64,000 nt of DNA from assembly GCA_963784895.1 (NCBI GenBank), contig CAWATM010000004.1, positions 1 to 64,000 on the forward strand. The letters run 5' to 3'. The DNA is from Gaiellasilicea sp963784895. GTDB taxonomy: Bacteria; Actinomycetota; Thermoleophilia; Gaiellales; Gaiellaceae. The notes beneath the pieces were generated by a model. That model did not search any database. It saw nothing but the letters and a program-made list of their open reading frames with translations, and was not told the origin of the DNA. Positions 50,534 through 62,244 of the stretch are shown in pieces. The first letter of the stretch is position 1, and every line of letters begins with the position of its first letter. The translations under genes and the position numbers were made by a program.

Positions 50534-51361
50534 ATGAGCATCGCCACCGACGCAGACGCCGAGGTCGTCGGCGCCAGCAAGATCTTCAGCCGCGTGCTCG
50601 TAGGGGTGGACGGCACGCCGGCGTCCCTCGCCGCAGTCCGTCAGGCGGGACAGCTGAAGGCGCCGGCCGGGACGATCACCTGCCTTGCGGCCTGGAATCT
50701 CGCACCGCCGCTCGTCCCGCCGATGAACGCCGTCCCCACACGGGCCGGGGAGGACATCGAGGCTCGGGAGCTCGCTGCGAACACCGTCCGGGAAGCGCAG
50801 GCATACCTGCCCACAGCCGAGACGATCGTCGTCCACGGCTTCGCCGGCCACGCCCTGCTCGACGCAGCGGCGCACGAGCGGTCGACGCTCCTCGCCGTCG
50901 GCTCGCACGATCCGCGCCGCGCCGCGGGAATCCTGCTCGGATCGACGGCGACTCTCGTCCTGCACGACGCGCCGTGCTCGGTGCTGCTGGCGCGCGAGAG
51001 CGACCACCACGCGCTGAGACGCATCGTGGTCGGAGTCGACGGCTCGCCCGGGTCGGCCGCGGCGTACAGCGCTGCCCGCTACCTCGCCGGCCGCTTCGAC
51101 GCGGATCTCGCCGTGGTCGTCGCCGAGGGTAAGAAGCTGGTCGACCTTCCCGCCGTCTCGCAAATCGTCGGCGACGGCTTCCGCGTCATCCCGGAGGAGC
51201 CTGTGCGCGCGCTCACGGCGGCGTCGCTGGACGCGAGCCTCCTCGTGCTCGGAAGCAGAGGACTGCACGGCCTGAGGTCGCTCGGGTCGGTCTCGGAGCG
51301 AGTGGCGCATCGGGTCGCCTGCTCGACCCTGATCGTCCGCGACCGCGCACAGCAGAGTTGA
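50534..51361 (+). CDS. Tandem universal stress protein
   Basis: This 275-residue protein has two UspA domains. The first (RVLVGVDGTPASLAAVRQAG ... GILLGSTATLVLHDAPCSVLL) and the second (RIVVGVDGSPGSAAAYSAAR ... SVSERVAHRVACSTLIV) both keep ATP-binding-like Gly-rich ends. The family supports dormancy and low-oxygen survival in actinobacteria. The ATG follows GAGAGGAG. The second PPDK lies 22 bases downstream, probably in one operon. Confidence 0.9.
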   Translation: MSIATDADAEVVGASKIFSRVLVGVDGTPASLAAVRQAGQLKAPAGTITCLAAWNLAPPLVPPMNAVPTRAGEDIEARELAANTVREAQAYLPTAETIVVHGFAGHALLDAAAHERSTLLAVGSHDPRRAAGILLGSTATLVLHDAPCSVLLARESDHHALRRIVVGVDGSPGSAAAYSAARYLAGRFDADLAVVVAEGKKLVDLPAVSQIVGDGFRVIPEEPVRALTAASLDASLLVLGSRGLHGLRSLGSVSERVAHRVACSTLIVRDRAQQS

Positions 51362-51383
51362 CACCCGCGAGAGGAGCATTGGC

Positions 51384-54017
<2,634 letters not shown>

Positions 54018-54018
54018 C

Positions 54019-55359
54019 GTGCTGGCGACCGCACTCGCCGTCCTGCTCGCTGCGGCGACGACGTCGCAGGCGAAGCTGCCGCTGCGCTCCTGCCTGGTGC
54101 AGGGTGTGAGCGCGAAGTGCGGCACGCTGCTCGTGCCCGAGAACCGCGACACCGGTCTCGGGCATAGGATCAGTCTGCGCGTCGTCGTCGTGCCCGCGCG
54201 CATCCCGCCCGCGCGCCGGCACGCGTTCGCGTATCTCGCCGGTGGGCCCGGCGGCGCCGCGAGCGAGCAGACCGCCGTGGTCAACAGCGTCTGGAGCGGT
54301 GTGCACGAGCATCACGACATCCTCCTCGTCGACCAGCGCGGCACCGGCGGCTCGCACCCGCTGACGTGCCCGCCGCGGGAGCGGAGCGACGATGTCAGCG
54401 TCATGATCAGGGCGTGCGTCGCGTCGATGAACGGCGACCCGACGCAGTACGGGACCGCGGCCGCCGCGGACGACCTCGAGGCCGTGCGCTCCGCGCTTGG
54501 CTACCGAACCCTGAACCTCTACGGGATCTCATACGGGGCGACGCTCGCGCAGGTCTACCTGGCGCGGCACCCCCGCTCGGTCCGGACCGTCGTCCTCGAC
54601 GGGGCGACGCTTCTCGACGTCCCCTTCTTCGACCGGTTCGCCGTGAACGGGCAGCGGGCGCTCGACCTCGTCGCGAGACGCTGCGTGCGCGAGCCGGCCT
54701 GCGCACGGGCGTTCCCGGGCTGGACGCTCCAGCTCCGCTCCCTGATCGAGGCGTGGAACGCGAAACCTGTCGCAGTCGGGCCTGCTGTCATCCTCTCCGG
54801 CAATGACCTTGCCGGCGTGATCCAGCTGATGACGCTGAGCGCGTCGTCGGCTGCCTCGATCCCGCTTGCCGTCAGCCGCGCCGCCCGCGGCGACTACGCG
54901 CCGCTGGCGCGGCAGCTCCCGAGCGCCGCGGTGGACAGCCCGCTGATGTTCTGGTCGGTCTGGTGCAACGAGCGCTGGGTCGGGCTCGACGCACGCGGCC
55001 CGTGGGGCACGTACCTCGACGGCTACGCCGCCACCCAGCTCGAGCGCTACCGCTCCGTGTGCGCGGACGTGCCGGATCATGCCGAGCCAGCGTCGAACCA
55101 CGTCCGCGTGCGCTCGGGCGTGCCGGTGCTCGCGCTCGTCGGCGGCGCCGACCCGCAGGATCCGGCCGCCAACATCGCCGGCCTCGGCGCGGCCATGCCG
55201 AAGGCCCGGGTCGTCGTTCTGCCCGAGCACGGGCACGGCGTCGGCCCGTACGGCTGCCTGCCAAATCTCGTCTCGCTCTTCGTCGACCGCGGCAGCGCGG
55301 CGACGCTGGACGTGCGCTGCGTGCGCGCGACCAAGCCGCCGCCCTTCGCGCTCCGCTAG
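54019..55359 (+). CDS. Secreted alpha/beta hydrolase (TAP-like peptidase family)
   Basis: This 446-residue protein has a signal peptide (VLATALAVLLAAATTSQAKL) and an alpha/beta hydrolase fold with oxyanion/HGGG-like YLAGGPGGAASEQT, VDQRGTGGSHPL, nucleophile Ser in LYGISYGATLAQVYL, Asp in VGGADPQDPAANI and His in EHGHGVGPYG, followed by the TAP C-terminal domain. It resembles Streptomyces tripeptidyl aminopeptidases. The start is GTG one base after the PPDK stop, so it is probably co-transcribed, although its secreted role differs. Confidence 0.88.
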   Translation: MLATALAVLLAAATTSQAKLPLRSCLVQGVSAKCGTLLVPENRDTGLGHRISLRVVVVPARIPPARRHAFAYLAGGPGGAASEQTAVVNSVWSGVHEHHDILLVDQRGTGGSHPLTCPPRERSDDVSVMIRACVASMNGDPTQYGTAAAADDLEAVRSALGYRTLNLYGISYGATLAQVYLARHPRSVRTVVLDGATLLDVPFFDRFAVNGQRALDLVARRCVREPACARAFPGWTLQLRSLIEAWNAKPVAVGPAVILSGNDLAGVIQLMTLSASSAASIPLAVSRAARGDYAPLARQLPSAAVDSPLMFWSVWCNERWVGLDARGPWGTYLDGYAATQLERYRSVCADVPDHAEPASNHVRVRSGVPVLALVGGADPQDPAANIAGLGAAMPKARVVVLPEHGHGVGPYGCLPNLVSLFVDRGSAATLDVRCVRATKPPPFALR

Positions 55360-55435
55360 ACCGTCAGACCGGCGGACCTCGATCCCCTCCCGCGGCGGGC
55401 GCGGACACCGATCCGGACTTCGCGGGGCAGAAGCT

Positions 55436-55475
55436 CCGGGCGCCGGGTCACGGCCTCCCGGAGCTCGGCGCCCGG
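55436..55475. terminator. Inverted repeat between the convergent hydrolase and gap genes
   Basis: CCGGGCGCCG (55436-55445) and CGGCGCCCGG (55466-55475) are a perfect 10-bp inverted repeat with a 20-base loop in the 151-bp gap between two convergent genes. It may stop transcription from both sides. There is no T run. Confidence 0.4.
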
Positions 55476-55510
55476 ACCATCGAGCAGCATCGCCCGCACG
55501 GGGCGCCTGC

Positions 55511-56533
55511 TCACACGTGCGCGGGAACCGGCGCCAGCACCCGCTGTGCGAGCTCGACGAGCCGGTTCGAGTAGCCCCACTCGTTGTCGTACCAGGCGAC
55601 CACCTTCACGAGTGTGCCGTCGATCACCGTCGTCAGCGGCGCGTCGAAGATCGACGAGTACGGCGACTTGACGATGTCGGACGAGACGAGCGGCTCCTCG
55701 CTGTAGCGGAGGATGCCGGCGAGCTCGCCGCTGTCGGCGCGGGACGCGAACAGGGCGTTCACCTCGTCGACGTCGGTTCGCCGCTCCAGCTCGACCGTCA
55801 AGTCGACGAGCGACCCCGTCGGGAGCGGGACCCGCACCGCGAAGCCCTGCAGCTTCCCTGCGAGCGGCGGGATCACGAGCCCGATCGCCTTCGCCGCACC
55901 GGTCGAGGTCGGGACGAGATTCGCAGCGGCCGCACGGGCACGCCGGTAGTCCTTGTGCGGCCCGTCGAGCAGCTGCTGGTCGCCGGTATAGGCGTGCACG
56001 GTCGTCATCACCCCGTGTTGGATCCCGATTCCTTCGTGCAGCACCTTTGCGACGGGCGCGAGGCAGTTGGTCGTGCACGAGGCGTTCGAGATGATGTGGT
56101 CCAGGTCGGGGTCGTACGTCTCGAAGTTGACTCCGAGCGCGACCGTCACGTCTGGTTCTTTGGCGGGTGCGGACACGATCACCTTCTTCGCTCCAGCCTC
56201 GAGATGCTTCTCGGCGTCCGCGCGGGCACGGAAGCGGCCGCTCGACTCGATCACGACCTCGACGCCGAGCTCGTCCCACGGCAGTGCCGCAGGATCGCTC
56301 ACCGTCGGCGTCTCGATCCGGGCCCCGTTGACGACGAGCGCGCTGTCGACGAGCTCGACGGTGCCGTCGAAGGGACCGTAGACGGTGTCGTACTTGAGCA
56401 AATGGGCGAGCATCGCGGGGTCGGCGACGTCGTTGACGGCCACCCACTCGATGTCGGCGCCCGACTCGACCGCGGCCCGGAACGCGGCGCGGCCGGTTCG
56501 CCCGAAGCCGTTGATGGCGGCACGGACAGCCAT
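55511..56533 (-). CDS. gap: Glyceraldehyde-3-phosphate dehydrogenase, type I
   Basis: This 340-residue protein has the NAD-binding start AINGFGRTGRAAFRAAVESG, the catalytic Cys in ISNASCTTNCLAPVAKVLH, HAYTGDQQLLDGPHKDYRRA and WYDNEWGYSNRLVELAQRV. The Asp in VAVNDVADPAMLAHLLKYDT predicts NAD preference. It converts glyceraldehyde-3-phosphate to 1,3-bisphosphoglycerate. An AGGAGGAG Shine-Dalgarno precedes the ATG. It is divergent from the oxidoreductase operon and shares its 153-bp upstream gap. Confidence 0.95.
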   Translation of the reverse strand: MAVRAAINGFGRTGRAAFRAAVESGADIEWVAVNDVADPAMLAHLLKYDTVYGPFDGTVELVDSALVVNGARIETPTVSDPAALPWDELGVEVVIESSGRFRARADAEKHLEAGAKKVIVSAPAKEPDVTVALGVNFETYDPDLDHIISNASCTTNCLAPVAKVLHEGIGIQHGVMTTVHAYTGDQQLLDGPHKDYRRARAAAANLVPTSTGAAKAIGLVIPPLAGKLQGFAVRVPLPTGSLVDLTVELERRTDVDEVNALFASRADSGELAGILRYSEEPLVSSDIVKSPYSSIFDAPLTTVIDGTLVKVVAWYDNEWGYSNRLVELAQRVLAPVPAHV

Positions 56534-56686
56534 GACTCCTCCTTTGTCGACGTTTCGCTTCGACCGTACGGGCCGCAGCGGCGCTCGGGCATCGGCAATC
56601 GCGCCGCCCAGGCTGCGGCTTTACCACAACGCCGCCTCGGTGCCGACGCCGATGCCGCCAACGGCGGGCGCGCCGACACTCCCGGC

Positions 56687-57973
56687 ATGAGCCAGCTCAT
56701 CGACGAGCTGTCACGGGAGCTCCGCCCGCCGCTCTCGGCGGCAGCGGCGGTGCTCGAGGCGGATCGCTGTCTCGAGTGCGGAGGCCCCTATGCAGAGGCG
56801 CCGTGCATGACCGCGTGCCCCGCCGATGTCGACGTGCCGAGGTTCGTCGCCGCGATCGCGGCTGCGGACCCGGGGACGGCGGCCTCGACGATCTTCGCCG
56901 AGAACGTCCTCGGCGGCACCTGCGCACGCGTCTGCCCGGTCGAGATCCTCTGCCAGCGCGATTGCGTGCTCGTCCACGAGGGACGACAGCCGATCGAGAT
57001 CGGTGCCCTCCAGCGCTACGCGACCGAATGGGCCTACGCGAACGGCGTTCGCCTGCGCGCCACCGTGCCGGCGAACGGCAAGCGGGTCGCGGTCGTGGGC
57101 GCGGGGCCTGCGGGCCTGGCGGCGGCCGGTGAACTCGCCTCCCTCGGCTACGGGGTGACGGTCTTCGACGAGCGTGCCGAAGTCGGAGGGCTCGTCCGCT
57201 ACGCGATCGCTCCCTATCGCCAGTCGAACGAGCCGCTGCCGGACGAAGCGCGGCTGATCGAACGGCTGGGCGCCGAGTTCCGGCTCTGCGAGCGCGTCGA
57301 CCAGGCGCGGTTGCACGAGCTGGAGGCGGAGTTCGACGCGATCGTGCTCGCCGTCGGCCTCGGCGCCGACGTCGACGTTGCCTACGAGGGCGACGAACTC
57401 GATGGCGTCTGGGAGTCGCTGCCGTTCATCGAGCGGCTGAAGACGGGCGAGCCGCCGCCGGTCGGCAGTCGCGTCGCCGTCATTGGCGGCGGCAACACGG
57501 CGGTCGACGTGGCAGTTGAGGCAAAGCGGCTCGGCGCCGACGTCTCGCTCCTCCTCTACCGGCGGACCGAACACGAGATGCCTGCCTACGAGCACGAGGT
57601 CGAACTCGCGCGCCGCGAGGGAGTGGCGATCCGCTTCCTCGCGAACCCGGTCGCGTTCGTCGGCGACGGCCGGGTCGAAGGAGTCCGGTGCGCCGAGATG
57701 CGCCTGGGAGTGCCCGACGAGAGCGGCCGCCGGCGGCCGGAACCGGTTCCCGGCAGCGAGTTCGTCGTGCCCGTCGACACGGTCGTCAAGGCGATCGGCC
57801 AGCGCCCGCGCGACGAGTTCGCGAGCCTGCTCGAGGCGGTCGACGAGCAGGGCCGCACGTCGAGCGCCACGATTTTCGCCGCCGGGGACGCTGTCAACGG
57901 CGGTGCCAGCGTCGTCCAGGCCGTGGCCGACGCGAAGCGCGCCGTCCGCGCGCTCGACGAGGCGCTGCGATGA
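56687..57973 (+). CDS. GltD/DPYD-like FAD-dependent NAD(P) oxidoreductase
   Basis: This 428-residue protein has an N-terminal Fe-S domain (RCLECGGPYAEAPCMTACPA and GGTCARVCPVEILCQRDC) and two dinucleotide folds: FAD site RVAVVGAGPAGLAAAGELAS at about 130 and NAD(P) site RVAVIGGGNTAVDVAVEAKR at about 265, ending IFAAGDAVNGGASVVQAV. This is the electron-transfer half of glutamate synthase and related enzymes. No glutamate synthase large subunit is present; instead the four-subunit 2-oxoacid oxidoreductase follows with a four-base overlap. I infer that it links that enzyme's low-potential electrons to NAD(P). Confidence 0.88.
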   Translation: MSQLIDELSRELRPPLSAAAAVLEADRCLECGGPYAEAPCMTACPADVDVPRFVAAIAAADPGTAASTIFAENVLGGTCARVCPVEILCQRDCVLVHEGRQPIEIGALQRYATEWAYANGVRLRATVPANGKRVAVVGAGPAGLAAAGELASLGYGVTVFDERAEVGGLVRYAIAPYRQSNEPLPDEARLIERLGAEFRLCERVDQARLHELEAEFDAIVLAVGLGADVDVAYEGDELDGVWESLPFIERLKTGEPPPVGSRVAVIGGGNTAVDVAVEAKRLGADVSLLLYRRTEHEMPAYEHEVELARREGVAIRFLANPVAFVGDGRVEGVRCAEMRLGVPDESGRRRPEPVPGSEFVVPVDTVVKAIGQRPRDEFASLLEAVDEQGRTSSATIFAAGDAVNGGASVVQAVADAKRAVRALDEALR

Positions 57974-58506
57974 ACGGTCTGACGGAGATCCGTTGGCACG
58001 CGCGCGCGGGGCAGGGCGCCAAGACGGCCGCCCAGATCCTGGCGTTGGCGCTGTTGCGGGACGGGAAGGGCGTGCAGGCCTTCCCCGAGTACGGCCCCGA
58101 GCGCCGAGGCGCGCCGCTGCGCGCGTTCACGCGCGTCTCCGACCGCCCGATCCGACGTCACGACGTGGTCACCGACCCGGACGTCGTGGTCGTGCTCGAG
58201 CCGTCGCTCGTGCACGAGGCGGGGATCGCGGACGGTCTGCGGCAGGACGGATTCGTCCTCCTCAACGGCGAGGTCGCGCCGCCCGAGCTGGACGGCGTCG
58301 AGGTGCGCTGCGTGCCGGCGGCGAGGCTCGCCGAATCGCACGGCTCGGGCTTCGTGAACATGGTCATGCTCGGCGCTGCCGCGGCGGCGCTGGGCGAGCC
58401 CGCGCTCGGGAACTTGCAGGAGGCTGCGGTCGAGACCCTCGGCAAGAAGGTGCCGGAGGCGGACGTGCGCTCGGCTGTCGCGGAGGGCTATGCATGGCTG
58501 AGCTGA
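57970..58506 (+). CDS. porG: 2-oxoacid:acceptor oxidoreductase, gamma subunit
   Basis: This 178-residue protein is the POR gamma subunit: IRWHARAGQGAKTAAQILAL, FPEYGPERRGAPLRAFTRVS and FVNMVMLGAAAAALGEP. Together with the alpha, beta and delta subunits it oxidises pyruvate or another 2-oxoacid to acyl-CoA, reducing ferredoxin. The ATG overlaps the preceding stop (ATGA), and its end overlaps the delta subunit by 13 bases. Confidence 0.93.
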   Translation: MNGLTEIRWHARAGQGAKTAAQILALALLRDGKGVQAFPEYGPERRGAPLRAFTRVSDRPIRRHDVVTDPDVVVVLEPSLVHEAGIADGLRQDGFVLLNGEVAPPELDGVEVRCVPAARLAESHGSGFVNMVMLGAAAAALGEPALGNLQEAAVETLGKKVPEADVRSAVAEGYAWLS

Positions 58507-58772
58507 GGAACTGGCAGCACCTGCCCGTCGCGGGCGCCGTTCGCCCGGAGGAGGCCGCCCGCCCGCTCACTGGCGGCTGGCGCACGGGCGAGCGGCCCGC
58601 CGTCGAGCTCTCGAAGTGCGTCAACTGCCTGCTCTGCTGGATCTACTGCCCCGACTCGGCGATCGTGCTCGAGGGCGAGACCTTCACCGGCTTCGACCTG
58701 GACTACTGCAAGGGCTGCGCGATCTGCGCCGAGGTCTGCCCCGCGGAGGCGATCGCGATGGTGACGGAGTGA
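58494..58772 (+). CDS. porD: 2-oxoacid:acceptor oxidoreductase, delta (ferredoxin) subunit
   Basis: This 92-residue protein has two [4Fe-4S] motifs, CVNCLLCWIYCPDS and CKGCAICAEVCPAE, the ferredoxin-like subunit that moves electrons out of the enzyme. It overlaps the genes on both sides. The N-terminal LRNWQHLPVAGAVRPEEAAR is typical of porD. Confidence 0.93.
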   Translation: MAELRNWQHLPVAGAVRPEEAARPLTGGWRTGERPAVELSKCVNCLLCWIYCPDSAIVLEGETFTGFDLDYCKGCAICAEVCPAEAIAMVTE

Positions 58773-59923
58773 CAGACGTCCGGCTTCTCACCGGCGGCGA
58801 GGCGGTCGCGCACGCGATGCGCCAGATCGATCCCGACGTCGTCCCCGTCTACCCGATCACGCCACAGACGCCGATCATCCAGACCTTCGCCAAGCTCGTC
58901 GCCGACGGGGCGGCGCAGACTGAGATCGTCAACGTCGAGTCCGAGCACTCCGCGATGAGCGCCGCGATCGGGGCCGCCCTCGCCGGCGCGCGGACGATGA
59001 CGGCGACGTCCTCGCAGGGACTCGCCCTGATGGCCGAGGTGGTCTACATCGCCGCCTCGATGCGCGCCCCGATCGTGATGGCGCTCGGCAACCGCGCCCT
59101 GTCCGGTCCGATCAACATCCACTGCGACCACTCCGACTCGATGCTGATCCGCGACTCGGGCGTGATCCAGCTGTTCGCGGAGAACGCCCAGGAGGCGTAC
59201 GACTTGACCGTGCTCGCACCGCGGCTCGCCGAGCATCCGGCCGTGCTGCTGCCCGTGCTCGTCTGCCAGGACGGCTTCACGATCACGCACTCCGCTGAGC
59301 CGGTCACGCTGCTTCCCGACGACGCGGTGCGACGCTTCGTGGGCGACTACCGCATCCCGCACTCGGTGCTCGACGTCGGCCACCCGACGACGCAGGGGCC
59401 TTTCGCGATGCCGGACTACTACTACGAGTTCCGCCGCCAGCAGGCGGCCGCGATCGAGGCCGCGGAAGCCGTCCTCGGCGAGCTCGGCACCGAGTTCGCC
59501 CTCCTCGGCGGCCGTGACTACGGCGCGATCGAGGAATACAGGCTCGAGGGCGCCACGACCGCTGTCGTCGCCCTCGGCTCCACGGCGGGAACGGTCAAGG
59601 ACGTCGTCGACGAGTTGCGCGAGGAAGGTTGGCCCGTTGGTCTCCTCAAGCTGACGTCGTTCCGGCCGTTCCCCGCAGCGGCGATCGCCGACGCCCTGAG
59701 CCGGGTCGACTCCGTCGTCGTCCTCGACCGGGCCGACTCGCCGGGCGGGACCCCGCCGCTCCACGCGGAACTCGCCGCCGCGCTCTACGGCAGCGGCTGC
59801 GAGCTCAGCGGCTCGGTCTACGGCCTCGGCGGGCGCGACCTCCACTCTGCAGACATCCGCGCCGTCTTCGCCGGCGCCGCTGCGTCCCACATCGGCCTGC
59901 GAGGTGACCCATGGCTCGTCTGA
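58769..59923 (+). CDS. porA: 2-oxoacid:acceptor oxidoreductase, alpha subunit
   Basis: This 384-residue protein is the POR alpha subunit: LLTGGEAVAHAMRQIDPDVV, VYPITPQTPIIQTFAKLV, NVESEHSAMSAAIGAALAG and RTMTATSSQGLALMAEVVY, where the YPITP motif and the Glu contact the TPP ring. The GTG at 58769 overlaps the delta stop. Substrate preference (pyruvate versus 2-oxoglutarate) cannot be settled from the motif alone; pyruvate fits the linked PPDK. Confidence 0.93.
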   Translation: MTDVRLLTGGEAVAHAMRQIDPDVVPVYPITPQTPIIQTFAKLVADGAAQTEIVNVESEHSAMSAAIGAALAGARTMTATSSQGLALMAEVVYIAASMRAPIVMALGNRALSGPINIHCDHSDSMLIRDSGVIQLFAENAQEAYDLTVLAPRLAEHPAVLLPVLVCQDGFTITHSAEPVTLLPDDAVRRFVGDYRIPHSVLDVGHPTTQGPFAMPDYYYEFRRQQAAAIEAAEAVLGELGTEFALLGGRDYGAIEEYRLEGATTAVVALGSTAGTVKDVVDELREEGWPVGLLKLTSFRPFPAAAIADALSRVDSVVVLDRADSPGGTPPLHAELAAALYGSGCELSGSVYGLGGRDLHSADIRAVFAGAAASHIGLRGDPWLV

Positions 59924-60918
59924 AGACCCTCGTGCGGATCCAGAACGGCATCCAGCCGCTCCGCGGCGGGCATTCCCTCTGCCAGGGCTGCGGTGTGCCG
60001 ATGGTCGTCAGGACCGTCCTCAGCACGATCAAGCAGCCCGCCGTCGTGGTCAACGCGACCGGCTGCCTCGAGGTCGCGACGACGCGCTTCCCGACCACGG
60101 CCTGGAACGTGCCCTGGCTCCATGTCGCCTTCGAGAACGCGGCCGCGGTTGCGAGCGGCGTCGAGAGCGCCCAGCGGGCGCTGCGCCGGCGGCATGCGCT
60201 CCCGGCCGGCGAGGACGTCGCCGTGGTGGTCTTCGCAGGCGACGGCGGCACGTACGACATCGGGCTCCAGGCGCTCTCGGGCGCCCTCGAGCGCGGGCAC
60301 CGTTTCCTCTTCGTCTGCTACGACAACGAGGCGTACATGAACACCGGCGTGCAGCGCTCCGGCGCGACGCCGTTCGCGGCCAGCACCACGACGAGCCCTG
60401 CCGGACGGGCGAGCTGGGGGAAGGCGCAGCAGCGCAAGGACATGACCGCGATCGCGGTCGCCCACCACGTCCCCTATGTCGCGCAGGCGGCGGCGACGCA
60501 CTGGCACGACCTCAGCACGAAGGTCGAGCGCGCGGTCGCGGCCGACGGCCCTGCCTTCCTGAACGTGCTCACCGACTGCCCTGTCGGCTGGGGCCACGAA
60601 CCGCGGCTCTTTGCGAAGGTGATCGACGGCGCGGTCGATTGCCTGTTCTGGCCGCTGTACGAGGTCGTCGACGGCTGCTACGAGCTGACCTACATGCCGC
60701 CGTCTGTGCTCCCGGTGGCGGACTGGCTCGCTCTCCAGGGCCGCTTCGCGCATCTGCTCGGCCCGGAGAACGAGCCGCTCGTCGGGCGCATCCAGGAGCA
60801 GGTCGAGCACGACTGGCGTGCGCTGCTCGACCGCTGCGGCGACCGGTTACCGGGCGGGCTCGGTGCGGGACACATGCACACCGTCGCTCTGCGACCCGGC
60901 GACGGCACGACTCAGTAG
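59911..60918 (+). CDS. porB: 2-oxoacid:acceptor oxidoreductase, beta (TPP) subunit
   Basis: This 335-residue protein holds the TPP site: HSLCQGCGVPMVVRTVLST, NATGCLEVATTRFPTTAWNV and FAGDGGTYDIGLQALSGALE with the GDG...N motif (CYDNEAYMNTGVQRSG). The four-Cys cluster-binding set is only partly visible. The ATG overlaps the alpha subunit by 13 bases. Its 3' end overlaps the convergent HAD gene by 72 bases. Confidence 0.93.
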   Translation: MARLKTLVRIQNGIQPLRGGHSLCQGCGVPMVVRTVLSTIKQPAVVVNATGCLEVATTRFPTTAWNVPWLHVAFENAAAVASGVESAQRALRRRHALPAGEDVAVVVFAGDGGTYDIGLQALSGALERGHRFLFVCYDNEAYMNTGVQRSGATPFAASTTTSPAGRASWGKAQQRKDMTAIAVAHHVPYVAQAAATHWHDLSTKVERAVAADGPAFLNVLTDCPVGWGHEPRLFAKVIDGAVDCLFWPLYEVVDGCYELTYMPPSVLPVADWLALQGRFAHLLGPENEPLVGRIQEQVEHDWRALLDRCGDRLPGGLGAGHMHTVALRPGDGTTQ

Positions 60919-61980
60919 CGCCGACAACGACGGGACGACCAGATCTGCTCCGAAGCCGCGCAGGAGCTCTTCGTCACGCCCCTCGCCGACACCGATGACC
61001 TGCATCCCGGCTGCACGACCGGCGGCAACGCCTGCCGGCCGGTGGGTGAACGTCACCGCAAGGTGAGGGAGTACGTCCAGGCGACGACAGGCCGCCAGGA
61101 GCAGGTCGGGGGAGGGAGGTGTGCGCGCGCCTTCGGCGCTGATCACGTCTGCGTCCACCCAGGTCTCGATCAGCGGAGCGAGGCCGGCGACCTGGAGCAT
61201 CGGAAGCGTGTTTGCGCTGGCCGAGACGACACCGCGTCGCAGCCCGGTGCGGCCCGCCGCCTCGAGATATCGGCGCACGCCGGAGAGTGCGGTGACCCCC
61301 TCGCGCTCGAGGGCGCGCGCCACCGCCTCGCCCTTCCGCTTGGCCAGGCCGCAGGCCGTCTCCGCGTCTGCAGGATCGTCGCCGCGTCCCTCGGGGATGC
61401 GAATTCCACGGCTGTCGAGGAAAGCGTGGACGCCTTCCAACCTCGAGCGACCCTCGATGTAGCTCCGGTAGTCGGCATCGCGATCGAAGGGGATGAAGTG
61501 CCAGCCGGTCTCCCCGCTCGACCGCAGCAAGAGATCGTCGAGGACCGTTCCCCAGGCTACGGCATGGAGCAGTCCGCTGTCCGTCAGCACGCCGTCGAGG
61601 TCGAACAGACAGGCCTCCACCGAGGTGTGCAGGCCGAGCAGCCGGTTGCTCATCGGCACGGGCGACAGCCAGGGGAGGCGGCCGATGCCCTGCGCCCGTG
61701 CCACCCCGATCAGCAACTCGGCGGCCTGTCGTCGCTCCTCGGTGAGAGCGCGGCGACGCTCCCGGAGGTACGGGGCGGGCAGCGTGTCGGCTGCAGCCCG
61801 AAGAGCTCGCTCGCCCGAGTCCAGCGCCCGCTGCCATTGGGCCGCGAGGGGCTCGAGGTCGTCGTGCGATCGACGGATCGTCGACGCTGACCGCCGGCCC
61901 GCCACGCTCTCGCTGCGGCCGCCCGTGTCCGCCCGCCGGCGGCGAGGCCGCTTCGGAGCCGACAGAGTTGGTGCACTCAT
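60847..61980 (-). CDS. HAD-family beta-phosphoglucomutase-like protein with altered active site
   Basis: This 377-residue protein has a charged N-terminal region of about 110 residues with no known domain, then a HAD domain with motif I FDLDGVLTDS (Asp127, Asp129) and motif II VVSASANT. The usual Lys motif III (GKPxPD) reads ARTPPSPDLLL, and the usual acidic motif IV (VEDAxxGxxA) reads TFTHRPAGVAAGRAAGM. The conserved Lys and Glu-Asp pair are missing, so phosphoglucomutase activity is doubtful. It overlaps the end of porB. The ATG at 61980 has no strong Shine-Dalgarno. Confidence 0.75.
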   Translation of the reverse strand: MSAPTLSAPKRPRRRRADTGGRSESVAGRRSASTIRRSHDDLEPLAAQWQRALDSGERALRAAADTLPAPYLRERRRALTEERRQAAELLIGVARAQGIGRLPWLSPVPMSNRLLGLHTSVEACLFDLDGVLTDSGLLHAVAWGTVLDDLLLRSSGETGWHFIPFDRDADYRSYIEGRSRLEGVHAFLDSRGIRIPEGRGDDPADAETACGLAKRKGEAVARALEREGVTALSGVRRYLEAAGRTGLRRGVVSASANTLPMLQVAGLAPLIETWVDADVISAEGARTPPSPDLLLAACRRLDVLPHLAVTFTHRPAGVAAGRAAGMQVIGVGEGRDEELLRGFGADLVVPSLSALLSRAVAGSQSDGVHVSRTEPAR

Positions 61981-62075
61981 CGAGAGAGATCCTGCGGAGC
62001 GCCGGCGCCGCCGGCATCGGTGGCGCTCCCGATCCGCGCACGGCCTTCTACCGACCGTCCGCGCGGGACGCGAGG

Positions 62076-62090
62076 CCGTAGATACTACGG
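62076..62090. promoter_or_regulatory. Palindrome CCGTAG-ATA-CTACGG upstream of alcohol dehydrogenase
   Basis: A perfect 6-3-6 palindrome lies in the 264-bp gap between the HAD and dehydrogenase genes, 155 bases before the latter. It could be an operator for a dimeric regulator. I do not recognise the factor, and no second copy was noticed. Confidence 0.4.
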
Positions 62091-62244
62091 AGCCGCGCCC
62101 AGTGTCTGGCCCGATTCCCGGCGACGGACGGCGCGACAGTGTGGGTGTGCAAACGCACCTGTGCCGTGTCGCAGTGTCCTCGGCCGCACGAGGCAGTGCC
62201 CGCCGAGTTGATCACGGGCCGGCGCCGACGAAAGGAGCCAGGCG

